Assembly (NCBI GenBank): GCA_947497905.1
Contig: CANMIH010000007.1
Coordinates: 1 to 64,000 of the forward strand
Length of the DNA: 64,000 nt
Source: an uncultured Pelagimonas sp.
Lineage (GTDB): Bacteria; Pseudomonadota; Alphaproteobacteria; Rhodobacterales; Rhodobacteraceae
Reading direction: 5' to 3'
Position numbers and translations under genes: made by a program. The notes beneath the pieces were generated by a model. That model saw nothing but the letters and a program-made list of their open reading frames with translations. It was not told where the DNA came from and searched no databases. Below, one piece after another: positions 58,260 to 64,000 of this stretch (the first letter of the stretch is position 1; each line of letters starts with the position of its first letter).

Positions 58260-58286
58260 GCCCCGGAGCTAAATTTGTTCCGGGGC
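58260..58286. terminator. Hairpin between convergent genes
   Basis: GCCCCGGA (58260-58267) and TCCGGGGC (58279-58286) form a perfect 8-bp stem with an 11-base loop containing ATTTG. It overlaps the stop codon of the minus-strand regulator and ends both convergent transcripts plausibly. Confidence 0.6.
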
Positions 58287-59030
58287 GACACCCTCCGCCT
58301 TGATCTCTAGTATGTCGGGATAGTTGATCGCCGCCCAACCGCTGGTGAATTTGAAAGTTGTCAGGTCGGCGTCTGAGAAAACCAGCTGATCTTGCCGGGC
58401 GAGCTCAGCGATATTCTGACGTAGGGCTTCGATCTCTTCCGCGATCTGTTTGGCGCTGTCGGGCCGCATGCGGCGTGAAATCGTGCAAAAGGACGAGGTG
58501 TCTTGTGGCGGGGATTGAATAACCTGTCCAAGAAACCGCATGTTGAGCGCGGCGATATGCCGGGCCAAAGGACCGCGCGGACGCAGTTGAAGGGCGCCCT
58601 CATGCAGCAGGCGAATGCGGCCCCCCGGTTGCACCTCAGCCAGCCCCAGAGCTTCGAGCCGCATACCCATCCGAAACAGCTGATCATCGCTAAGCTGATA
58701 ACGTCTGCGCAGATGGGTTTCACTGATCTGGTCGCGCAGCAGGATGAAGAGATTGAAAAGCGACGGATCGGCGGCCAGCTCCTGTTCCGTTGCAATCGGA
58801 AGAACCAAAGGTTCGTCGGTGCTGCGTTCGGCCCGATCCACCACATCCGATAAACTGATTTCCAACACCTCGCAGATCTCCATAAGGCGGCTGAGCTTAC
58901 AATCGCGCTGCGAGAAGATGCGCTTGATTGTGGGTTCAGAGAGGCCAAGTCGCTGGCCCAGTTCCGCGTAAGTCATGTCGCGTGCCCGCAGAGCCTGTTG
59001 CAGAATGGAGAAGGTGTCCGTGTTCAACAT
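58269..59030 (-). CDS. XRE-type helix-turn-helix regulator with long C-terminal domain
   Basis: A 253-residue regulator. The N-terminal helix-turn-helix spans residues 6-60 (MTYAELGQRLGLSEPTIKRI, then FSQRDCKLSRLMEICEVLEI). The remaining 190 residues are a helical domain with a second possible winged helix near residues 105-150 (RRRYQLSDDQLFRMGMRLEA). No ligand is known. It is divergent from a beta-propeller gene, with an inverted repeat in between. Confidence 0.83.
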   Translation of the reverse strand: MLNTDTFSILQQALRARDMTYAELGQRLGLSEPTIKRIFSQRDCKLSRLMEICEVLEISLSDVVDRAERSTDEPLVLPIATEQELAADPSLFNLFILLRDQISETHLRRRYQLSDDQLFRMGMRLEALGLAEVQPGGRIRLLHEGALQLRPRGPLARHIAALNMRFLGQVIQSPPQDTSSFCTISRRMRPDSAKQIAEEIEALRQNIAELARQDQLVFSDADLTTFKFTSGWAAINYPDILEIKAEGVAPEQI

Positions 59031-59050
59031 GATGCGAAGGTTCCGATTTG

Positions 59051-59069
59051 GGTATCATATATCGATACC
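59051..59069. promoter_or_regulatory. GGTATC-N7-GATACC operator candidate
   Basis: A perfect 6-base inverted repeat with a 7-base A+T-rich spacer (ATATATC) lies 21 bases before the HTH regulator start and about 70 before the divergent gene. Confidence 0.5.
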
Positions 59070-59139
59070 TTTTATGCCTTGATTGTCGTTTGGTGTCAAA
59101 GAATGTCCTTTCCGGATCGGAAACTGGAAAGGACCCACT

Positions 59140-59967
59140 ATGAGAAACACATTGATTGCCGCACTTACCCTGCTTGCCACGCCCGTGTTGGCCGAGTGGC
59201 AGCTTGAGGGATTTGAGATGCCCGAATCCACTTTGTATGATGCCGAGCGCAACCAGATTGTGGTCAGCAACATTGTCGGGAACCCGATGGAGGCGGACGG
59301 GCAGGGCTATCTTTCGCTTGTGTCACCTTCCGGAGAGCTCCTCTCCCAGCGCTGGGCGACGGGGATGGATGCGCCCAAAGGTCTGGCTGTGCTGGGGGAC
59401 CAAATCTATGTCGCGGACCTGACTAAATTGCATGTTGTTGATGCGGATACTGGGGCTGTGGTTCAGAGTGTTGAAGTGCCGGGTGCCAAGTTTCTGAACG
59501 ACATCACTGCATCCGCAGAGGGCGTTTATGTCTCTGACATGCTGACCCACACAATTTGGCACTTTCACAATGGGGTTTTGAATGTCGCGGTACAAAGCCC
59601 GGATCTGAACCATCCAAATGGGTTACTCTGGCGCGATGGGGCGTTGTTGATTGGATCATGGGGCCCCGATATGCAGGCCGATTTCAGCACATCTGGCCCC
59701 GGTGATCTTTTGTCGTGGTCCCCTGACACCGGTACAATCTCGAAGGTGGCGCCCGCCGTAGGGAACATCGATGGTATTGTCGAGCGGGGGGGCGCACTTG
59801 TCATCAGTGACTGGATCAGCGGTGCGCTTTGGCGACTGGGTGCGGATGCCGAACTGTCCAAGATCGCTCAATACCCTGCGGGTCTGGCGGATATTGGCGC
59901 GACTGAGAATGAGATCTTGATACCTCATATGCTCTCGGGACGGGTTGAAGCTGTGGCCTTCGACTGA
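59140..59967 (+). CDS. Exported SMP-30-like beta-propeller protein
   Basis: A 275-residue protein with a signal peptide (cut after VLAEW region, near residue 18). The mature part has the repeated four-stranded blades of SMP-30/gluconolactonase-like and YncE-like propellers: VVSNIVGNPMEADGQGYLSL, then IYVADLTKLHVVDADTG, and PNGLLWRDGALLIGSWGPD. A role in binding or hydrolysing a periplasmic lactone or ester is possible; no catalytic residues are assigned with confidence. ATG at 59140 begins the signal peptide. Confidence 0.75.
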   Translation: MRNTLIAALTLLATPVLAEWQLEGFEMPESTLYDAERNQIVVSNIVGNPMEADGQGYLSLVSPSGELLSQRWATGMDAPKGLAVLGDQIYVADLTKLHVVDADTGAVVQSVEVPGAKFLNDITASAEGVYVSDMLTHTIWHFHNGVLNVAVQSPDLNHPNGLLWRDGALLIGSWGPDMQADFSTSGPGDLLSWSPDTGTISKVAPAVGNIDGIVERGGALVISDWISGALWRLGADAELSKIAQYPAGLADIGATENEILIPHMLSGRVEAVAFD

Positions 59968-60026
59968 TCCTATTTCATGGATGTCCTTCTTTCTCGAAAG
60001 AGGGGCATCTTGCTGATTTATCTAGA

Positions 60027-60055
60027 CTGTCATGCGGGCGTCACGCGCCCGTTAC
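60027..60055 (+). promoter_or_regulatory. Candidate Pho box (three half sites)
   Basis: CTGTCAT, GCGTCAC and CCGTTAC start at 60027, 60038 and 60049, an exact 11-base period. The first matches the PhoB half site CTGTCAT fully; the others match CTGTCAC at 5 of 7. The cluster lies 48 bases before the start codon of a phytase/esterase-like exported protein, a natural phosphate-regulated gene. Confidence 0.45.
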
Positions 60056-60102
60056 ACAGGGTCGCCATCGGTGCCGGGTCTGTTTTGACTGGGAGATCCT
60101 TG

Positions 60103-62271
60103 ATGATCCGCACTTTGTGCCTGACCAGCGTATTGGCTTTGACTGCTGGTGCTGCTGTTGCCGAAATGAACTTCAACCGCATTGCGTCTTTCGCCACGCC
60201 ACTGAATATGGCTGAGGGAGAAGACACCAAGCGTGAAACCTCGCCCGAGATCATTGCCGCCACTGCAGATGGTATGACACTGATCTACACCGATAGCCCG
60301 CTTGGGGCGCTGGGTCGTGTGGACATCACCGACCCGAAATTGCCCAAACCCCTAGGCAATATCGCTTTGGATGGTGAGCCAACGTCGGTTGGAGTGATCG
60401 GCACCACAGCCTTTGCAGGTGTGAACACCTCGGAGAGCTATACTGCGCCGTCTGGGTATCTTGGCACCTACGATGTGCTGACGGGTGCCGAACTGGGGCG
60501 GTGTGATCTGGGTGGCCAGCCTGATAGCATCGCAGTGGCCAAGGACGGTTCGCTGATTGCAGTCGCAATTGAAAACGAGCGCGACGAGGATCTGGGCGAT
60601 GGCCGCACGGGGCAGCTGCCTGAGGGCTTTCTGCTGCTGTTGCAAACCAATGGGGGAGTGGCCGATTGTTCGAGCCTAACAAAGGTCGACATGACAGGTC
60701 TGGCCGAGGTCAGCCCAGAAGATCCTGAACCCGAATTTGTCGACATCAACGGCCTTGGTGAAACCATCGTGACCCTGCAGGAAAACAACCATCTGGTTGT
60801 TGTGGCTGCGGATGGCACGATCCTGAACCATTTCTCGGCGGGTGCGGTTGATCTGGACGGGATTGATACGCTGGATGAGCGCGGGTCGCTGGATTTCGAC
60901 AAATCGCAACTGGGCCGCAAACGTGAACCTGACGCGGTGAAATGGATTGACGACGATCACTTTGCCATCGCCAACGAAGGTGACATGGATGGTGGATCGC
61001 GCGGTTGGACCATCTTCAACAAAGACGGCACTGTTGTGTATGAGTCGGGCGCATCGTTTGAGCACGCTCTGATCCAGATCGGCCACTACCCGGATAAACG
61101 CTCGGACAGCAAAGGCGTTGAGCCGGAATCGATTGAATTCGCCAAGTTCGGCGATACACCGTATGTGTTTGTCGGGTCTGAACGGGGGTCCGCGGTAGGG
61201 GTCTATAACGTAACCGATCTGGCCAACCCTGTTCTTGAACAAATCCTGCCGTCAGGCATCGGCCCAGAGGGCTATGTGGCGCTGCCCGCGCGCAATCTTC
61301 TGGTTTCGGCCAACGAAAAAGATCTGATCGAAGACAAAGGTCCGCGCGCCCATGTCATGATCTATGAGCGCCAAAACGCCCCCGCACGCTATCCACAACT
61401 GACCAGTGAGGGTGCGGACGAGTTGATCGGTTGGGGCGCGATTTCGGGCATGGTTGCGGATGAGGATGGGTTCATCTGGGCCGTGAACGACAGCTTTTAT
61501 GGTTTCCAACCGTCGATCTTTAAGATTGACCCAAGCCGGACACCGGCGCGTATCGTTGACGTGATCCGCGTGCACCGTCAGAACGGTCAGCCAGCGCAAA
61601 AGCTGGATATGGAAGGCATCACCCTTGATGGCAAAGGTGGTTTCTATATTGCCTCTGAGGGGCGCACAGATCGTGTGGTGCCACATGCCATCTACCACGT
61701 GAACAAAGATGGTCTGATCAAAGCGAAGAAAGGCGAGATTGGCCTTCCTGCCGAGCTAATGGCGGTCGAGAAACGGTTTGGGTTCGAAGGGATCACCAAG
61801 GTCGGCGATACGCTTTGGATGGCGGTTCAGCGTGAGTGGAAAGATGATCCAAAGCATCATGTCAAACTGGTGGCTTACAACCTGAAAACCAAAGAATGGG
61901 GTGCGGTTCTCTATCCCAAAGCCGAGCCCAAAAAAGGCTGGGTTGGTCTGTCTGAGATCGTGGCACATGGCGATTTTGTCTATGTGATCGAGCGCGACAA
62001 CCAGATCGGTGCAGATGTTGTGACCAAAAAGGTTTACCGCATCCCTATGGCCGACATGAAGCCTGCAGCTCTGGGGAGAGACCTTCCGGTAGTGAGTAAA
62101 GAAGAGGTGCGTGATCTGATCCCGGATCTTCAGGCACACGGCGGGTATGTGGTGGATAAGGTCGAAGGCCTTGCCATCATGCAAGACGGCACCGCCTGGG
62201 TCAGCACCGACAATGACGGTGTGGATGATAGTTCAGGTGAGACCTTCTTCTGGTCTATCGGTCAGATGTAA
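60103..62271 (+). CDS. Exported esterase-like/phytase-like beta-propeller protein
   Basis: A 722-residue secreted protein with an N-terminal signal peptide (cut after AVAE, about residue 20). The first two thirds are YncE-like blades (TDPKLPKPLGNIALDGEPTS, then SIAVAKDGSLIAVAIENERD). The C-terminal third, with LDMEGITLDGKGGFYIASEG and FEGITKVGDTLWM, matches the 'esterase-like activity of phytase' domain. Such proteins are often phosphate-starvation exoenzymes. ATG at 60103 follows GGGAG by 7 bases; a start further upstream would lose the signal peptide. A terminator follows. Confidence 0.82.
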   Translation: MIRTLCLTSVLALTAGAAVAEMNFNRIASFATPLNMAEGEDTKRETSPEIIAATADGMTLIYTDSPLGALGRVDITDPKLPKPLGNIALDGEPTSVGVIGTTAFAGVNTSESYTAPSGYLGTYDVLTGAELGRCDLGGQPDSIAVAKDGSLIAVAIENERDEDLGDGRTGQLPEGFLLLLQTNGGVADCSSLTKVDMTGLAEVSPEDPEPEFVDINGLGETIVTLQENNHLVVVAADGTILNHFSAGAVDLDGIDTLDERGSLDFDKSQLGRKREPDAVKWIDDDHFAIANEGDMDGGSRGWTIFNKDGTVVYESGASFEHALIQIGHYPDKRSDSKGVEPESIEFAKFGDTPYVFVGSERGSAVGVYNVTDLANPVLEQILPSGIGPEGYVALPARNLLVSANEKDLIEDKGPRAHVMIYERQNAPARYPQLTSEGADELIGWGAISGMVADEDGFIWAVNDSFYGFQPSIFKIDPSRTPARIVDVIRVHRQNGQPAQKLDMEGITLDGKGGFYIASEGRTDRVVPHAIYHVNKDGLIKAKKGEIGLPAELMAVEKRFGFEGITKVGDTLWMAVQREWKDDPKHHVKLVAYNLKTKEWGAVLYPKAEPKKGWVGLSEIVAHGDFVYVIERDNQIGADVVTKKVYRIPMADMKPAALGRDLPVVSKEEVRDLIPDLQAHGGYVVDKVEGLAIMQDGTAWVSTDNDGVDDSSGETFFWSIGQM

Positions 62272-62306
62272 GTCTCGCTCGTTCGGAAACTGAACAGTTT
62301 AACGCT

Positions 62307-62340
62307 CTGCGGGTATCGCTCCTCCGCAGGGTGTTTTTTT
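62307..62340 (+). terminator. Intrinsic terminator after the phytase-like gene
   Basis: CTGCGG (62307-62312) and CCGCAG (62324-62329) form a 6-bp G+C stem with an 11-base loop, followed by seven T residues (62334-62340). Confidence 0.8.
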
Positions 62341-62456
62341 GTGGCTGCATGCGCTGTGGACGGTAGCTCAATAATTTTGTGGATCTTGGATACATTATCC
62401 CATATGAGGGTTTTGTATCCCGGGGCTACGCCCTTGTCGAACCTAATGAGGCAACA

Positions 62457-63416
62457 ATGACCAAAACCGTTTTCTCCGGAACAATGCCGGCGCTGATGAC
62501 TCCCTGCAAAGCGGACCGCACTCCAGATTTCGATGCCTTGGTGAAAAAGGGCAAAGAGATGATTGGGGCAGGGATGTCGGCGGTTGTTTACTGCGGCTCG
62601 ATGGGGGACTGGCCCCTATTGAGCGATGCTCAGCGCATGGAAGGGGTTGAGCGGCTGGTCAAAGCAGGTGTCCCTGTCGTTGTGGGCACCGGGGCGATCA
62701 ATTCGCAGTCCGCCGTGGCCCATGCCGCCCATGCTCAGAAAGTTGGTGCAGTTGGACTGATGGTGATCCCCCGCGTCTTGTCTCGCGGTTCGTCGTCGGC
62801 GGCGCAGAAGAACCATTTTAAGGCCATCTTGTCCGCGGCCCCCGACATTCCCGCCATCATCTACAACAGCCCGGTCTATGGCTTTGCCACCAAAGCCGAT
62901 CTGTTCTTTGCGCTGCGCGCAGAACATTCGAACTTGATTGGCTTCAAAGAGTTTGGTGGCAAAGACGATCTGCGCTATGCGGCAGAGCACATCACAAGCC
63001 AAGATGATCAAGTCACTCTGATGGTCGGTGTTGACACCGAGGTTTACCATGGGTTTGTCAATTGCGGTGCAACTGGGTCGATCACCGGGATTGGCACGGC
63101 TTTGCCAAAGGAGGCGTTGCTTCTGGCGGCCTTGTCCCAGAAAGCAGCGGCAGGTCATGCAGAAGCGCGCAAGCGCGCGCTTGAGTTGGAAGACGCTTTT
63201 GGTGTGCTGGCAAGCTTTGATGAAGGCACCGATTTGGTCCTCTATTACAAACACCTGCTCGTCTTGAATGGTGAAGAAGAATATCGCCTGCACTTCAACG
63301 AAACCGATGTCTTGTCGGATGCGCAACGCAACTACTGCGAACAACAGTATGACCTGTTCCGCACATGGTTTGCGGATTGGTCTAAGCAGGGCGGAGTGAT
63401 CGCCGAATGCATGTAA
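62457..63416 (+). CDS. Dihydrodipicolinate synthase family protein, probable 1-pyrroline-4-hydroxy-2-carboxylate deaminase
   Basis: A 319-residue class I aldolase-fold protein. It has the DapA family opening GTMPALMTPCKADRTPDFDA, the CGSMGDWPLLS variant of the GTTGE motif, and the Schiff-base lysine in LIGFKEFGGKDDLR near residue 190, with the tyrosine in IIYNSPVYG near residue 138. The next gene, in a 10-base overlap, is a proline racemase-family epimerase, so a hydroxyproline pathway deaminase is the best guess. The general DapA family also holds many sugar-acid aldolases. Confidence 0.8.
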   Translation: MTKTVFSGTMPALMTPCKADRTPDFDALVKKGKEMIGAGMSAVVYCGSMGDWPLLSDAQRMEGVERLVKAGVPVVVGTGAINSQSAVAHAAHAQKVGAVGLMVIPRVLSRGSSSAAQKNHFKAILSAAPDIPAIIYNSPVYGFATKADLFFALRAEHSNLIGFKEFGGKDDLRYAAEHITSQDDQVTLMVGVDTEVYHGFVNCGATGSITGIGTALPKEALLLAALSQKAAAGHAEARKRALELEDAFGVLASFDEGTDLVLYYKHLLVLNGEEEYRLHFNETDVLSDAQRNYCEQQYDLFRTWFADWSKQGGVIAECM

Positions 63417-64000
63417 TCGACAGCCATACCGGTGGTGAACCCACCCGTGTGATCCTGTCTGGTGGTCCCGATCTTGGTTCGGGGCCGCTGCAAGACCGCG
63501 CTGCGTGTCTGGCGCAGGATCATGTGGCGTTTTATCAGTCGGTGATGTGTGAGCCGCGGGGCCAACCGGCCATGGTTGGGGCGCTATTGGTCGAACCTGT
63601 GGATCCGGATTGCGTCACCGGCGTGATTTACTTTGATGCAGACGCGGTGTTGGGCATGTGCGGTCACGGCACGATTGGTCTGGCCGTGACTCTCTATCAT
63701 CTGGGGCGGATTGGATTGGGCAGCCATAAAGTTGAGACCCCCGCAGGTGTGGTCGTTGTCGATTTGAGTGATGCGCATACTGTGACTGTCACAAACATCG
63801 AAAGTCGCCGCGTCCATCAGGCGGTGGAGGTGTCTGTGCCAGATCAAGGAACAGTCACCGGTGACGTGGCCTATGGTGGCAACTGGTTCTTCATCGTTGA
63901 CCCAAGCCCGATTGCCGTGACGCCCGCGAACATTCCTGTTCTGACACAAATGGCCATCGCGATGCGAGAGGCGGCAAATGCTGCTGGAGTGGGCGGAGAG
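63407..64000 (+). CDS. Proline racemase family epimerase, probable 4-hydroxyproline 2-epimerase (partial)
   Basis: The open frame runs off the window end after 198 codons. It starts HVIDSHTGGEPTRVI, and near residue 84 has MCGHGTIG with the first catalytic cysteine, the signature of proline racemases and 4-hydroxyproline epimerases. The dehydratase branch of the family has another residue in place of this cysteine, so an epimerase is favoured. The second catalytic cysteine lies outside the window. ATG at 63407 overlaps the upstream gene. It would turn trans-4-hydroxy-L-proline into cis-4-hydroxy-D-proline. Confidence 0.85.
   Translation, partial: MHVIDSHTGGEPTRVILSGGPDLGSGPLQDRAACLAQDHVAFYQSVMCEPRGQPAMVGALLVEPVDPDCVTGVIYFDADAVLGMCGHGTIGLAVTLYHLGRIGLGSHKVETPAGVVVVDLSDAHTVTVTNIESRRVHQAVEVSVPDQGTVTGDVAYGGNWFFIVDPSPIAVTPANIPVLTQMAIAMREAANAAGVGGE

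Noticed and set aside
1-64000. CRISPR arrays, rRNA or tRNA genes
   Set aside because: No regular spacer-repeat pattern and no rRNA or tRNA sequence were noticed on reading; a covariance-model scan would be needed to exclude small RNAs.

Overview
The window looks like the chromosome of a marine Roseobacter-group alphaproteobacterium (Rhodobacteraceae). The grounds are high-G+C coding sequence, the linked set for sulfoacetaldehyde and sulfite metabolism (xsc end, tauE, pta, soeABC), a creatinase, a gabD of Rhodobacterales type, a bioMNY biotin importer and an intergenic repeat typical of the family between soeA and soeB. This is judged from protein families and gene order; no database search was run.

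Layout. 1-7669: sulfonate and sulfite block: the last codons of what is probably xsc, a sulfite-exporter-type permease, Pta, the three-subunit sulfite dehydrogenase SoeABC and a SnoaL-like protein. 7699-11601: DUF1523 protein, small membrane protein, a TetR regulator divergent from a flavodoxin-fold quinone reductase across three matching operators, and a periplasmic di-haem protein. 11640-12851: creatinase. 13158-22487: an integrated element with tyrosine integrase, BglII-type restriction-modification system with controller protein, two serine recombinases, an orphan DNA methyltransferase, DNA-binding proteins and three unrecognised ORFs. It sits in the 3' end of gabD, replaces the last codons of that gene, and leaves the displaced original end and terminator at its far side. 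22459-26987: gabD, cupin, lipoprotein, parE.

27021-42412 is a large amino-sugar locus. One arm (minus) encodes an RpiR/DeoR hybrid regulator, AgaS, a ROK kinase, a KbaZ-type aldolase subunit, NagA, a GH20 hexosaminidase and an M81 protein. The divergent arm (plus) encodes a CutC-like protein, a Gfo/Idh/MocA oxidoreductase, a complete CUT1-type sugar ABC importer and NagB. Together they would import amino-sugar oligosaccharides, cleave, phosphorylate, deacetylate and deaminate them.

42502-50742: WGR protein, AraC/GlxA regulator, MOSC protein, then a thiolase plus AMP-ligase pair divergent from bioMNY, and a hybrid histidine kinase. The thiolase lacks its second catalytic cysteine, and the pair recalls Bacillus yhfST, which sits beside a bioY. 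50865-51370 holds decayed gene remnants. 51424-55694: GntR regulator, DUF1330 protein, LysR regulator, CoA-transferase and acyl-CoA dehydrogenase. 55821-59030: ECF sigma factor with a membrane VWA protein, and an HTH regulator. 59140-62271: two exported beta-propeller proteins; the second, a phytase/esterase-like protein, is preceded by three Pho-box-like half sites. 62457-64000: start of a hydroxyproline-type catabolic operon, cut off by the window end. No rRNA, tRNA or CRISPR array was seen.
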